Shown here in pieces: positions 1-8,775 of a stretch of DNA of 64,000 bases. The DNA is from Mariniplasma anaerobium (lineage in GTDB: Bacteria > Bacillota_I > Bacilli_A > Acholeplasmatales > Acholeplasmataceae), in assembly GCF_016865445.1 (NCBI RefSeq), contig NZ_AP024412.1, forward strand, positions 62,001-126,000. Reading direction: 5' to 3'. The position numbers were made by a program, and so were the translations under genes. The notes below the pieces were generated by a model, which had not been told where the DNA came from, searched no databases, and worked only from the letters and a program-made list of their open reading frames with translations. Position 1 is the stretch's first letter; the number at the start of each line of letters is the position of its first letter.

Positions 1-1
1 T

Positions 2-862
2 TTCCTAAATCTTCATACGGAATTTCATATTGAAAACAAACTGAAAATGTTAGATTTCAAAACGAATAACCCAACCGTTGCAAAACGGTTTTTACAATTG
101 GTAAGAACACTATATCAAGCAGAAACTTCTTTAATTACACAGCAACAAAAAAAATTAAATCAAAGACAAACCATTATCATTCGCATTCAATCTAAAGTTG
201 AAGATATTGTTAATGAACATGGCTTGCTAGAAGATTCTATTGAAAATCAAAGATTATTGACACAATCTCCAGAAGCTAAAAGAGCATATTTAAGAGCTGC
301 GTTTTTAGCTAGTGGATCTGTCAATCATCCAAAAACTGCAGAATATCATTTAGAGATTTATACACCTGATGCAGATCGTATTATATTTATCCAACAAGTG
401 ATGAACGCATTTGATTTAAATGCTAGAGTCACTAAAAGAAGAAATGGGTATATCGCATATCTTAAAGATGCTGAAGGTATTAGTGATTTTCTACAAGTTG
501 TTGGTGCACAAAACTCGGTATTTAAATTTGAAGATATAAGAATCAAAAGAGATTTTAATAATTCAATCAATCGAGTGATGAATTGCGAGATTGCAAATGA
601 GAAAAAAACAATAGTTGCAGCAAATCAACAAATTAGAGATATCGAATTAATTGAAACATATATTCCAGAAAAACATATACCAGAAAAAATAAAACAAATT
701 ATGGAATTAAGAAAAGAAAATCCAGACATCTCATTAAGAGAACTCAGTGATTTATATGAAGATCAATATAAAGAGAATTTGAGTAAATCAGGCTTGAATC
801 ATAGATTTGCCAAGATTAAACAAATGGCAGATCAAATTAGAGAAAGCAGGAACTCCAAATGA
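2..862 (+). CDS. whiA: WhiA, DNA-binding regulator (5' end outside window)
   Basis: Sporulation/cell-division regulator of the WhiA family: an N-terminal LAGLIDADG-like fold followed by a C-terminal helix-turn-helix. The open frame runs in from the left edge, so an internal ATG at 47 is not the start; the residues before it (…FLNLHTEFHIENKLK) continue the family's N-terminal domain. The C-terminal part has the family's HTH (about residues 225-265 counted from that ATG: ISLRELSDLYEDQYKENLSKSG, then NHRFAKI). Its stop overlaps the acpS start (ATGA), so the two are probably co-transcribed. The family is about 300-320 aa, so roughly 30-40 residues are missing. Identification rests on family resemblance by eye. 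Confidence 0.9.
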   Translation, partial: FLNLHTEFHIENKLKMLDFKTNNPTVAKRFLQLVRTLYQAETSLITQQQKKLNQRQTIIIRIQSKVEDIVNEHGLLEDSIENQRLLTQSPEAKRAYLRAAFLASGSVNHPKTAEYHLEIYTPDADRIIFIQQVMNAFDLNARVTKRRNGYIAYLKDAEGISDFLQVVGAQNSVFKFEDIRIKRDFNNSINRVMNCEIANEKKTIVAANQQIRDIELIETYIPEKHIPEKIKQIMELRKENPDISLRELSDLYEDQYKENLSKSGLNHRFAKIKQMADQIRESRNSK

Positions 863-1212
863 TTTTAGGAATCGGTATAGATTTAGTTGAGCTTAATCGA
901 ATCAAGGAACTTATTAATGAACGCTTTATCAATCGTATATTGAGTTTAGAAGAACAATTGATATATAAGGGCATAACTAACGACAAAGTTAAACTAAGCT
1001 TTGTAGGCGGAAGATTTGCGGCTAAAGAGGCAATCTTTAAAGCTATATCTAAAGGTGACGGGTCTGCAAATTATACGGATTTCTCAATTTTGAATGATGA
1101 AAATGGAAAACCATATGTATCATCTAAATATATTGAAAATAAAACAATACATATAACAATAACGCACACAGATGCTTATGCGATGAGTTATTGTGTTATC
1201 GAACAAAATTAA
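859..1212 (+). CDS. acpS: Holo-[acyl-carrier-protein] synthase
   Basis: Transfers 4'-phosphopantetheine from CoA to the serine of acyl carrier protein, a cytoplasmic step that activates fatty-acid synthesis. The 117-aa length is normal. The hallmark motifs are GIGIDLVELNRI at the N terminus (metal ligand D8) and GRFAAKEAIFKAI around residue 51 (E57), and the C-terminal part ends with the typical ITHTDAYA. It overlaps whiA by 4 bp. There is no sign of truncation. A membrane-protein gene follows after about 100 bp. Confidence 0.95.
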   Translation: MILGIGIDLVELNRIKELINERFINRILSLEEQLIYKGITNDKVKLSFVGGRFAAKEAIFKAISKGDGSANYTDFSILNDENGKPYVSSKYIENKTIHITITHTDAYAMSYCVIEQN

Positions 1213-1311
1213 AGTGAAAGATTATAATATCTTGATATTTACATATTTAAACAAATGGTTGTATTTTTAACGAATATTAGGTATAATTTTCTATGAATAG
1301 GATGTGAAAAC

Positions 1312-1983
1312 ATGGCGAAAAAACAAAATAAAAACGCAAAGAACAGAAAAAAAGTAAACTCGAAAACAAACGTACAAGCAAAACCAAAAGCCAATCAAAC
1401 TAAAAAAGCTACAATGATTCCAGTAAATACTAAAAGAGAACCATCAAAAAGTGAAATCAAGTTTTTCAGAATTGGTATAGCAATCATAGCTCTAGGATTA
1501 GTAGTTGCAGCTATTGTAATGATTGTTAATAATTATATGACTCAAGAAGATGTTGATCCATATGCTGATTATAATCAACTTCAAACAGAAGAGTTAGTAG
1601 CAATTACAAAATATGTAAATGATACAACTTATGGAGATCTAGATTATTTCATTGGTAAATCACAATATGAAGATTTAAGAGTTATCTTAAATCAATATGA
1701 TGTATTCTATTTTTATTTTTATCACAGTTCTGATCTTAATGAAGAGATACAAACTGAAATTGATAAACTAGAAGATATTATAGATTCTCCATTATTATTT
1801 ATTGATTTAGATGCTTCAGAAAATATTATTTTACTAGAAGATACAAATTTAACACACTTAAATTTGAATGCTGACGATAATGATATGTTACTAGTATATG
1901 ATATGCAACCAGAAAGTATTGAAGATTTCTTTATGCTTTATACTGACGTTGAAGATATTATTGAACAATTAGGTAATTTATAA
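1312..1983 (+). CDS. Lysine-rich single-pass membrane protein, unknown function
   Basis: I do not recognise this 223-aa protein. Residues 1-50 are very basic (K/N/Q rich) and should be cytoplasmic. A strong membrane segment follows at about 54-76 (IGIAIIALGLVVAAIVMIV), and then an acidic external or thioredoxin-like-looking domain of about 150 aa rich in D/E (YYF-YHSSDLNEEIQ, LLFIDLDASENIILLEDTNL). The start ATG has an AGGATGTG-type ribosome site. The gene sits between acpS and tex, in what looks like conserved core chromosome. The C-terminal half loosely resembles thioredoxin-fold proteins seen in Acholeplasma-type genomes, but without a CxxC motif; treat that as a guess. Confidence 0.7.
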   Translation: MAKKQNKNAKNRKKVNSKTNVQAKPKANQTKKATMIPVNTKREPSKSEIKFFRIGIAIIALGLVVAAIVMIVNNYMTQEDVDPYADYNQLQTEELVAITKYVNDTTYGDLDYFIGKSQYEDLRVILNQYDVFYFYFYHSSDLNEEIQTEIDKLEDIIDSPLLFIDLDASENIILLEDTNLTHLNLNADDNDMLLVYDMQPESIEDFFMLYTDVEDIIEQLGNL

Positions 1984-2000
1984 AAGGGCTGTGCCCTTTT
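1982..2000 (+). terminator. Short G/C hairpin with T tail between the membrane-protein gene and tex
   Basis: AAAAGGGC-TGT-GCCCTTTT is a perfect 8-bp stem starting right after the stop codon at 1981-1983 and 24 bp before the tex start. It can act as a weak intrinsic terminator or attenuator. Confidence 0.6.
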
Positions 2001-2024
2001 ATGCTATATAAAGGAGTAAAAAAC

Positions 2025-4202
2025 ATGAATGAACAAATTATTAATGGTATTAAAAAACAATTAAAAATTGGTGATAAACAGGTTAGAAGTGTCCTTGATT
2101 TGTTAAATGAAGGCAACACTATACCCTTTATTGCTAGATATCGTAAAGAAGCAACAGGTGGTCTTGATGAAGAACAAATTAATGAGATTCATAAGACTTG
2201 GGAGTATCAAAATAATTTACTTGATAGAAAAGAAGCAGTCATAAGACTTATAGATGAAAAAGGTATGTTGACTGAAGAGTTAAAAAATGAGGTTTTAAAA
2301 GCTGATAAACTTGTAGAAGTTGAAGACTTATATAGACCATTTAAAGAAAAGAAAAAGACAAAAGCAACTGAAGCAGTTGCTAAAGGCTTGGAGCCTTTAG
2401 CTAATTTTATATTGATGTTTCCAGAAACTAGTATTGAAGAAGAAGCAGCTAAATTTGTTAATGATAAAGTAAGTTCAGTTGAAGAAGCAATTGAGGGTGC
2501 TAAGTATATCATTGCAGAAATGATTTCTGATGATGCAAATTATCGTAAATCATTAAGAGCTGAAATGGTTAAAGTTGGTGTCGTAGCAACTTCAGTTAAA
2601 AAGAATGCAGTTGATGAACGTAAAACTTATGAAATGTATTATGAGTATTCTGAACCTGTTAAACATATGAAGCCACACCGTATATTAGCAATCAATCGTG
2701 CAGAAAAAGAAAAAGTGATTACAGTTAAAATTGATTTAGATAAAGAAACAATGACTTCATATTTAGAGAAAAAGATGATTAAAAATGAATCATCTCCAGC
2801 AGCACCTTTAATCAAAGATGCTATTGCAGATGCACTTAAGCGTTTAATTTACCCTTCACTTGAAAGAGAAGTTAGAGCTGAATTAAATGAAATAGCAGAA
2901 GAACAAGCAATTGAAGTTTTTGCAGATAACCTTCAAAAACTATTATTACAACCTCCTTTAAAAGGGAAAGTTGTGTTAGGTGTAGACCCTGCATTTAGAA
3001 CAGGTTGTAAATTAAGTGTTTGTAATGAACAAGGTCAAGTTTTAGAAAAAGGTGTTATTTATCCACATGAAAAGACAAAAGGTGGATCAATAACTGATGA
3101 ACAAGTTATGAATTCTAAACGTGATATTCTTCGTTTAGTTCATAGACATAAAGTAGAAGTTATTGCTATAGGAAATGGCACAGCAAGTAGAGAAACCGAA
3201 AGTTTCATTGCTGGGTTAATTAAAGAAGTAGATATGAAAGTTCAATATGTGATTGTCAATGAAGCTGGTGCTTCAGTGTATTCAGCTAGTGAACTTGCAA
3301 GAGAAGAGTTTCCTGATTTTAGTGTTGAAGAAAGATCAGCAGCATCTATTGCTAGACGTCTTCAAGATCCATTATCAGAATTAGTTAAGATTGATCCTAA
3401 GAGTATTGGTGTTGGTCAATATCAACATGACGTTGCACCAAAGAAATTAAATGATAGTTTAAACTTTGTGGTTACACAAGCTGTTAATAATGTTGGTGTA
3501 AATGTTAATACAGCCAGTAAGGCTTTATTAATGTATGTTTCTGGTTTAAATAAAACTAGCGCAACTAATATTGTTAAATATAGAGATAAAATTGGTAAGT
3601 TTAACAATAGAGAAGATATTATTAAAGTTCCTCGTCTTGGAGATAAATCATTTGAACAAGCAATTGGATTTTTGCGTATACCTGAAGGTGTTGAACCACT
3701 TGATATGACTGCTGTCCATCCTGAGAGTTATCCAGTAGCAAAAGAAATTATGAAAAGATTTAATTTGACTGGTGATATGTTTGGTAAAGATGAAGTTAAA
3801 TTAATTGTTGAACACATGGATAGATCTAAGCTTCAACAAGACTTAAATGTGGATCAATATACGCTAAGTGATATATTAGATGCATTTATTGCGCCTATTA
3901 GAGACCCTAGAGACCAATTTGCTCAACCATTATTAAAAAGTGATATTCTAAAACTAGAAGACTTAACAGTTGGTATGGAATTAGAAGGTACAGTCAGAAA
4001 TGTAGTAGACTTTGGAGCATTTATTGATGTAGGATTAAAAGAAGATGGATTACTCCATATTTCTAAGATGTCAAACAAGTTTATTAAACATCCTAAAGAT
4101 GTTGTAAACGTTGGAGATATCGTTAAAGTTTATGTTTTAAACATTGATACGAATCGTGGTAAGGTTGGACTTACTATGCTAGAAAATACAATTCAACAAT
4201 AA
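2025..4202 (+). CDS. tex: Tex-family S1 RNA-binding protein
   Basis: Tex/YqgF-S1 protein, a nucleic-acid-binding factor linked to transcription. The start is ATG 2025 because AAAGGAG lies just upstream; an earlier in-frame ATG at 2001 precedes that ribosome site. The protein is 725 aa, the usual length. It contains an N-terminal helical region (IPFIARYRKEATGGLDEEQI), the YqgF/RNase-H-like domain from about residue 318 (GVDPAFRTGCK), helix-hairpin-helix repeats around 490-560, and an S1 domain near 645-715 (GMELEGTVRNVVDFGAFIDVG region). It is the last gene before the tRNA pair and is followed by a terminator. Confidence 0.95.
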   Translation: MNEQIINGIKKQLKIGDKQVRSVLDLLNEGNTIPFIARYRKEATGGLDEEQINEIHKTWEYQNNLLDRKEAVIRLIDEKGMLTEELKNEVLKADKLVEVEDLYRPFKEKKKTKATEAVAKGLEPLANFILMFPETSIEEEAAKFVNDKVSSVEEAIEGAKYIIAEMISDDANYRKSLRAEMVKVGVVATSVKKNAVDERKTYEMYYEYSEPVKHMKPHRILAINRAEKEKVITVKIDLDKETMTSYLEKKMIKNESSPAAPLIKDAIADALKRLIYPSLEREVRAELNEIAEEQAIEVFADNLQKLLLQPPLKGKVVLGVDPAFRTGCKLSVCNEQGQVLEKGVIYPHEKTKGGSITDEQVMNSKRDILRLVHRHKVEVIAIGNGTASRETESFIAGLIKEVDMKVQYVIVNEAGASVYSASELAREEFPDFSVEERSAASIARRLQDPLSELVKIDPKSIGVGQYQHDVAPKKLNDSLNFVVTQAVNNVGVNVNTASKALLMYVSGLNKTSATNIVKYRDKIGKFNNREDIIKVPRLGDKSFEQAIGFLRIPEGVEPLDMTAVHPESYPVAKEIMKRFNLTGDMFGKDEVKLIVEHMDRSKLQQDLNVDQYTLSDILDAFIAPIRDPRDQFAQPLLKSDILKLEDLTVGMELEGTVRNVVDFGAFIDVGLKEDGLLHISKMSNKFIKHPKDVVNVGDIVKVYVLNIDTNRGKVGLTMLENTIQQ

Positions 4203-4209
4203 AAAATAT

Positions 4210-4240
4210 GGGGCTTTAAAAATATTAAAGTCCCTTATTT
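4210..4240 (+). terminator. Intrinsic terminator of tex
   Basis: GGGGCTTTAA and TTAAAGTCCC form a stem with one G-U pair, followed by a T-rich run. It lies 8 bp after the tex stop. Confidence 0.8.
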
Positions 4241-4280
4241 AAAAAAATGATATAGATAACCTTATTAAACATAATAATAG

Positions 4281-4309
4281 TTGACAAAAATCAAAAAATA
4301 CGTTATTCT
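4281..4309 (+). promoter_or_regulatory. Sigma-A promoter of the tRNA operon
   Basis: TTGACA at 4281-4286, a 17-bp spacer and TATTCT at 4304-4309, about 35 bp upstream of tRNA-Ser. The downstream GCGCGAAATCGCG sequence is a short palindrome near the transcription start. Confidence 0.75.
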
Positions 4310-4342
4310 ATAAAGGCGCGAAATCGCGTGTAATAAACGATT

Positions 4343-4433
4343 GGAGCAGTACTCAAGCGGCTAAAGAGGCGCCCCTGCTAAGGGTGTAGGCTAGGAAACT
4401 GGCGCGAGGGTTCAAATCCCTCCTGCTCCGCCA
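4343..4433 (+). tRNA. tRNA-Ser(GCU)
   Basis: A class II tRNA of 91 nt with encoded CCA. The acceptor stem GGAGCAG/CTGCTCC and the anticodon loop CTGCTAA give anticodon GCT (codons AGC/AGU). A long variable arm follows, and the T arm GAGGG-TTCAAAT-CCCTC is intact. It is the first gene of a two-tRNA operon. Confidence 0.97.
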
Positions 4434-4441
4434 TCGTTATT

Positions 4442-4517
4442 GGCCCGTTGGAGAAACGGTTAACTCACATGCCTTTCACGCATGCACTCACGGGTTCGAA
4501 CCCCGTACGGGTCACCA
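4442..4517 (+). tRNA. tRNA-Glu(UUC), integration target
   Basis: A 76-nt tRNA with encoded CCA. The acceptor stem is GGCCCGT/ACGGGTC, the anticodon loop CTTTCAC gives TTC, and the T arm is ACGGG-TTCGAAC-CCCGT. Its last 12 bases before the following sequence are TACGGGTCACCA. That string recurs four more times downstream, so this gene's 3' end is the attachment site of an island array. The tRNA itself is intact, as expected when integration regenerates the 3' end. Confidence 0.97.
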
Positions 4518-4531
4518 CCATTTTGAGTGTG

Positions 4532-4565
4532 CTATCATCCTAAACTCTAGGGTGGTAGTTTTTTT
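4532..4565 (+). terminator. Terminator of the tRNA operon
   Basis: CTATCATCCT-AAACTCT-AGGGTGGTAG is a 10-bp stem (with one G-T pair) followed by seven or more T. It lies 15 bp after the tRNA-Glu CCA, inside unit U1. Confidence 0.85.
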
Positions 4566-4744
4566 GTTTATTAAGACGTTAAATGTATCCAAAAACACAT
4601 ATTATTCTTTAAGATTTCAAATGATAGTATCAATTAGAGCGTTTGATTTTTATTAGCTTGATATATGCAGCATTTTCTTCAGCAGATCGAATGTTATTTG
4701 TTGGAAAATGGCGGATTTTTAAAATAAATAGTAAAATATTGAAA

Positions 4745-4845
4745 ATTATAACAACATAAGCAAATTTCTTTCTGCAAAATAGAAATTGATAGATAGTTTT
4801 GAATACAACGTGAAAACATAGACTTATGTTGCTATTAGTTTTATG
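4745..4845 (+). repeat. Palindromic left-end block, copy A
   Basis: The most diverged of five related ~100-bp copies. It keeps ACAACATAAGCAAA at its left and ACTTATGTTG near its right, which are inverted repeats of each other; the middle differs from the others. It lies about 230 bp after the tRNA-Glu 3' end, in the same relative place as copies B-E after their att copies. The rest of 4566-5019 shows no convincing gene; the small open frames there are not conserved in the other copies. Confidence 0.7.
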
Positions 4846-5019
4846 GATATTTATTATTTCAGGCGTGGTAAGCGTGGAAATTGTTGTAAATATATTTTTG
4901 TTATTCAATATATACACGTGGTATAATATGAGAAATAGCGGATTTTTTGATGTAATATTTATGATAAATAATAAATATTACCAATATGAATATCTATATG
5001 ATTCGAGGGAGCAAATAAG

Positions 5020-5916
5020 ATGGGTTCAACAACAAAAATGATTATATATAAAAAAGGAAGATTCACTGAGAATAACGAAATAATCATAACCTTAGTATTC
5101 TCTAAATTATTTTTTAGTATAAATAATAAGCAATGGCCAAAATATCTAGTTGAATCTCTTGAGAATAATGTCCCGTCCAAGTATGAAATTGGCAAAAGAA
5201 ATATCCTATACAGGTTGTTTTCTGAGTTAATCATTTTCAAGTTTGAAAATGAATCTGAAATGTTGGACAATAAGAACCATATTATTCTTACTGTGAAAAA
5301 AGCAATCAAGATTGTAAATGCAAAAATACTAGCAGATTTGAAAACAAAAGAAAAGCAAAGAAGTGAATCTACTACAAAAAAAGAGAATCTAAAAAAAATT
5401 AACCAATATTTTGATAATAAGTCTACTGATATAAATCAGTTAATTAAAAATTATAAGGTAAATAAAGACACCATCATAGATGTGATGTCAGAAGATGGCA
5501 AAATTCGTTTTTTTGTGAGTTTAAATCAATTAAGTGTATACATGATTGATAATCCAACTAATAAACTCGAAAAAGCCACTCAAAATTTAGAAAGAAAAGA
5601 AAAAATAAAAAAAGAACTAAAAGTTAAATCACTTGATCCTTTTTGGTTTGATGAATATGGAAAATCACAACTTAACACTGATTATTTAGAAAACAAAAAA
5701 CAAGAGAGTAAAGTTGTTACAAACGAACAAACAAATATTGGAACCAACGAGTTAAAATATATTGTTCGATTTGATAATTCAATAAAAAAATATGTTATTT
5801 TTGATCCATCCGAAGAGCAACTAGCAGCATCATTTATTGATTTGAAAAGTGCAGAGAAATTTGCAAAGTCATTAAAATATGAAAATGGAAGAACTATTAA
5901 AAGGATTACGAAATGA
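5020..5916 (+). CDS. Unknown protein, gene 1 of a three-gene operon
   Basis: A 298-aa protein I do not recognise. The start ATG has GAGGGAG about 9 bp upstream. The N-terminal ~105 residues look like a compact mixed alpha/beta domain. The middle (about 107-215) is lysine/glutamate-rich, probably helical or coiled-coil, with a possible small beta domain between (IIDVMSEDGKIRFFVSLNQLS). The C terminus (about 247-298) is another small domain (LKYIVRFDNSIKKYVIFD). There is no signal peptide, membrane segment or nuclease motif that I can see. Its stop overlaps the next start by 4 bp, so translation is coupled. Base composition is very AT-rich, like the rest of the island cargo. Confidence 0.75.
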   Translation: MGSTTKMIIYKKGRFTENNEIIITLVFSKLFFSINNKQWPKYLVESLENNVPSKYEIGKRNILYRLFSELIIFKFENESEMLDNKNHIILTVKKAIKIVNAKILADLKTKEKQRSESTTKKENLKKINQYFDNKSTDINQLIKNYKVNKDTIIDVMSEDGKIRFFVSLNQLSVYMIDNPTNKLEKATQNLERKEKIKKELKVKSLDPFWFDEYGKSQLNTDYLENKKQESKVVTNEQTNIGTNELKYIVRFDNSIKKYVIFDPSEEQLAASFIDLKSAEKFAKSLKYENGRTIKRITK

Positions 5917-7715
5917 GCATTCATTATTATAGAATATATTATAGAAAAAATAATAAAGAGTTGTGGACAAAAATTTATGAAGATAATTTTGATTCTAACA
6001 ATTACATTGATAATCGTAAAAAGGTTATTAGTGCTTTAGAAGAGTCTTGTTTCGAATACAAAATAATTGATAAATTTGAGGGTGTAACTTATGAAAATAA
6101 CTATATCACTGAGCAAAATAAGAGTTCTCTTTTTGATGGGTTACAAAATTTTGAATTTTCTGAAATAAACGTTAATGTTGCATTGAATTATTTATTTTCA
6201 TTTAAGCACTTTATTAGAGGTGATGGTTTTGTAAAATTAGATAATTTAATATTCACTAAACATAGTTATGATCTTATAAAAGTTATAAAGGCTTACGATA
6301 GGTATACAAATGAAACAATCTTTACCCAAAATGAAATGAATTTTTTTCTAAAGACTATACAAAATGATTATAGATTGTTGGTCGCTTATTTGTTCTATGA
6401 ATATATAATTGATAGGATTAAAGAAGGTCGATTTTCTAGATACGCAAAGACTGAAGCAAAAGAGTTCTACTCTATTGAAGAGAACAGACAACTAGGCATA
6501 CATAAAAAGACGGTATTAACAACGTTAATTAACAGTGCTGTCAAATTATATAGAAGTAATCAAATCAGTGTAGATTCAAAAATTAATGTTTTACAATACT
6601 CTGATTTCTTTAATATGGTTAAGTTAACAAAAGTTTTCAATTACACTGGTTTTATGGTTTATAACAATAATCCTAAAGACCAATACTATGAAATATACAA
6701 AGATGTTATCTTAACGGATGAGCAAAAAATAGCCTTGGACTTTGCTATGACGCAAGGATCTTTGATCGAGAAAATAAATGTGAGAAATATTGATTTCAAA
6801 ATAAATCAAAATCTTGGCAGAGCTTTAAATACAAATGATGAAAACAGTGTTGCACTATCTATACTGAAGTATGATGAGCAATTAAAAATTTCAAGAAAGA
6901 AAAAGAAAATCATTGCTACTCTAACTCCAATCCTCGTCATCTTTGTAGCTATAATTAGTTTAGTTATTGCTGGAAAAATAAACGAAGCAAAATATACATA
7001 TATCTCAATTAATAGTGAAAATTATAATACGTTAATAACTATAAATCCTTCAATTGTTGAAACTATCTATTATACTGAAACATCGATAAGTCCAAGTAAA
7101 TATATTTACAGCATAAATTTAAATACTCGTTACTTAACAGATTATGAGGTAAATCCAGTCTTATATATAAATTATACCAATTCTTCAGGAGCAATATATA
7201 AAAAGCTCAATAGTTTCTCTTTTGAAAGTCAAACTAAAATAGATGATGTTGTAGTTTCAATTTCACCTACATATGCTGAGAATTTAAAAATATTAAAATC
7301 TGACTTAGAGTCTCTGAAGTTCAGCACAAACTCAACACAAGAGTATGAGCTAATTATTATTCAAAATGATTATCACTTGGAAGAAATGACACTTACTCTT
7401 GAAAACTACTCATCATATCTTTCGATTACAGTAGATGACCCAGTTGACACCTTGCGTAGCAACGTTTATCAGTATACAACTTATAGTATTAAAATAAATA
7501 AAAAAAATTGCACTGAAACAATCTTGAATACTAGTATTATAATATTATATGAACTAAGTAATAATCAGTTTTCATCGGGTGGTATCTTACATCCTGTTAC
7601 TTTTTCATTCCAAAATCTGACAGAATCAGATAGCTTTGGGAGATACCCGTTTTATGAATATGAAATACAGAGTATATCAGGTAAAATTATAGCAAGGAAT
7701 TATATACCGAGATGA
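5913..7715 (+). CDS. Unknown single-pass membrane protein, gene 2 of the operon
   Basis: A 600-aa protein of unknown family. The first ~330 residues are a soluble, tyrosine- and lysine-rich part (YYRIYYRKNNKELWTKIYED) with no signal peptide. A basic KKKK stretch then leads into one clear membrane segment at about 333-355 (LTPILVIFVAIISLVIAG). The last ~245 residues are rich in S/T/N/Y and beta-type pattern and are probably outside the cell. That is a cytoplasmic sensor/effector plus external domain layout. It overlaps both neighbours (ATGA with gene 1 and with gene 3), so the three proteins are probably made in fixed ratio and act together. Confidence 0.75.
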   Translation: MSIHYYRIYYRKNNKELWTKIYEDNFDSNNYIDNRKKVISALEESCFEYKIIDKFEGVTYENNYITEQNKSSLFDGLQNFEFSEINVNVALNYLFSFKHFIRGDGFVKLDNLIFTKHSYDLIKVIKAYDRYTNETIFTQNEMNFFLKTIQNDYRLLVAYLFYEYIIDRIKEGRFSRYAKTEAKEFYSIEENRQLGIHKKTVLTTLINSAVKLYRSNQISVDSKINVLQYSDFFNMVKLTKVFNYTGFMVYNNNPKDQYYEIYKDVILTDEQKIALDFAMTQGSLIEKINVRNIDFKINQNLGRALNTNDENSVALSILKYDEQLKISRKKKKIIATLTPILVIFVAIISLVIAGKINEAKYTYISINSENYNTLITINPSIVETIYYTETSISPSKYIYSINLNTRYLTDYEVNPVLYINYTNSSGAIYKKLNSFSFESQTKIDDVVVSISPTYAENLKILKSDLESLKFSTNSTQEYELIIIQNDYHLEEMTLTLENYSSYLSITVDDPVDTLRSNVYQYTTYSIKINKKNCTETILNTSIIILYELSNNQFSSGGILHPVTFSFQNLTESDSFGRYPFYEYEIQSISGKIIARNYIPR

Positions 7716-8233
7716 AAGTGCCTAATCTAAAAAAATATGATAACTTTGATGAATTTCTTCAAAGAAATGACATTGAAGTAATAACTTTTCAAGATGGAAT
7801 TGTTGCTAGATGGAAGTCAACGCGCACATACAAAAGAGGAGTGCAAAGAGTAACAGAAACTCGGACAAATCAATTAATTGGTGCTGATTATCATGACCTA
7901 ACGAAGAAACTAAAAAAAGAATTAAAGAAACTTTATCATATCCCTTGGATATTTATGTTCGGAATCCTTATGTCTGCTGCTTTTATTAGTTTGGGTATCA
8001 TTGAAAGTAGTATACTTATTATTATCTTTGGCCTAGTGCTTGAACTATCAGCTATCTACTACACAATAGTTAATACTATAGAGTTGATCAATGCTAAAAA
8101 AATACTAAAGTCTAAAACTGTAATAACTAGAGATTATCTTAAAACTTGGTTTCATGGAATCGGAAGTTTATTTTATGATGTATTTTCAAAAATTGAAGAA
8201 GAAGAGTCAAAGATCTATAAGGGAGATTTATAA
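7712..8233 (+). CDS. Unknown two-pass membrane protein, gene 3 of the operon
   Basis: A 173-aa protein with a basic N-terminal cytoplasmic part (GIVARWKSTRTYKRGVQRVTETR), two adjacent membrane segments at about 77-97 and 101-123 forming a hairpin, and a basic/acidic C-terminal tail. It is not recognised. Translationally coupled to gene 2 by a 4-bp overlap, it closes the operon 38 bp before the second copy of the tRNA-Glu 3' end. The pairing with a membrane-anchored gene 2 suggests a membrane complex; this is inference from context only. Confidence 0.75.
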   Translation: MKVPNLKKYDNFDEFLQRNDIEVITFQDGIVARWKSTRTYKRGVQRVTETRTNQLIGADYHDLTKKLKKELKKLYHIPWIFMFGILMSAAFISLGIIESSILIIIFGLVLELSAIYYTIVNTIELINAKKILKSKTVITRDYLKTWFHGIGSLFYDVFSKIEEEESKIYKGDL

Positions 8234-8270
8234 TTAATGAAAAATATATAGAAATCGCAACTTGTTTAGG

Positions 8271-8295
8271 GGGTCGAAACCGTTACGGGTCACCA
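8271..8295 (+). other. att copy 1 (tRNA-Glu 3'-end duplicate)
   Basis: GGTCGAAACCGTTACGGGTCACCA-type sequence matching the T loop through CCA of tRNA-Glu with a few changes; the last 12 bases are identical to the tRNA. It marks the U1/U2 junction. Confidence 0.85.
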
Positions 8296-8308
8296 ACGCT
8301 ATCAGTGT

Positions 8309-8340
8309 CCTTATCTCGTGTAGAGATAAGGGCTTTTTTT
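8309..8340 (+). terminator. Terminator at left end of U2
   Basis: CCTTATCTC-GTGTA-GAGATAAGG is a perfect 9-bp stem followed by GCTTTTTTT. It lies 14 bp after att copy 1, the same position as the terminator after tRNA-Glu. Confidence 0.9.
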
Positions 8341-8475
8341 GTCTTTGTTAAGCTGTTAAAACACTGGAATCTAATATGTTTTTGATGTCGTTATGGTATT
8401 GATTTATGAGTGTTTAAAAACATCAAATTGATTCAAAAATCCCAATTTAGGGTGTCAACACCTGTTTTTGCAAAA

Positions 8476-8573
8476 TTTATGACAACATAAGCAAAATTAG
8501 CACCTGTAAAAGAAAGTCTATAACAAGTCTGTAAAATATGCTCAAAAATACAACTTATGTTGATATAAGTTTT
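8476..8573 (+). repeat. Palindromic left-end block, copy B
   Basis: It contains TTATGACAACATAAG at the left, the conserved CAAGTCTGTAAAATATGCT in the middle and ACTTATGTTGATATAAGT at the right. It is close to copies C-E. A tandem GTGGTAGGC-type repeat follows at 8595-8619. No gene is supported in 8234-8775; an open frame overlapping this block is not conserved in the other copies. Confidence 0.85.
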
Positions 8574-8594
8574 AGGAATATTTGTTATTTTAGA

Positions 8595-8619
8595 GTGGTA
8601 GGCGTGGTAGGTGTGGTAA
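8595..8619 (+). repeat. Three tandem GTGGTAggc units
   Basis: GTGGTAGGC, GTGGTAGGT, GTGGTAAAT in series directly after block B. Copy A has a partial version (GGCGTGGTAAGCGTGG at 4862-4877). Function unknown; possibly part of the same left-end module. Confidence 0.55.
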
Positions 8620-8775
8620 ATACTGAACCACAGATTGAGATTATATATAAAACCACATCCTTCTTAGATTATTTGTCATTTTACAACTGCAACATATATT
8701 TTATGCTTGACAAAGAGTTCTATATGATGATATAATTTTGTTGTAAACGATAAATGACATATCGGAGGTGCGAAA

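Larger units (their letters stand above)
4518..8295 (+). mobile_element. Island unit U1 (three-gene cargo, no recombinase)
   Basis: Segment between the tRNA-Glu 3' end and the second copy of that end (8271-8295). It contains a terminator, a copy of the conserved palindromic block and a three-gene operon of unknown function. There is no integrase or transfer gene. By position next to the tRNA it would be the most recently inserted unit if each insertion occurs at the tRNA. Confidence 0.65.

Noticed and set aside
4826-5041. 71-codon hydrophobic frame after block A
   Set aside because: Overlaps the start of the 298-aa gene, lacks a ribosome site and is not conserved in the equivalent position of the other copies.
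8538-8735. 65-codon frame over block B as a small gene
   Set aside because: The other block copies do not keep this frame, and no ribosome site is present.
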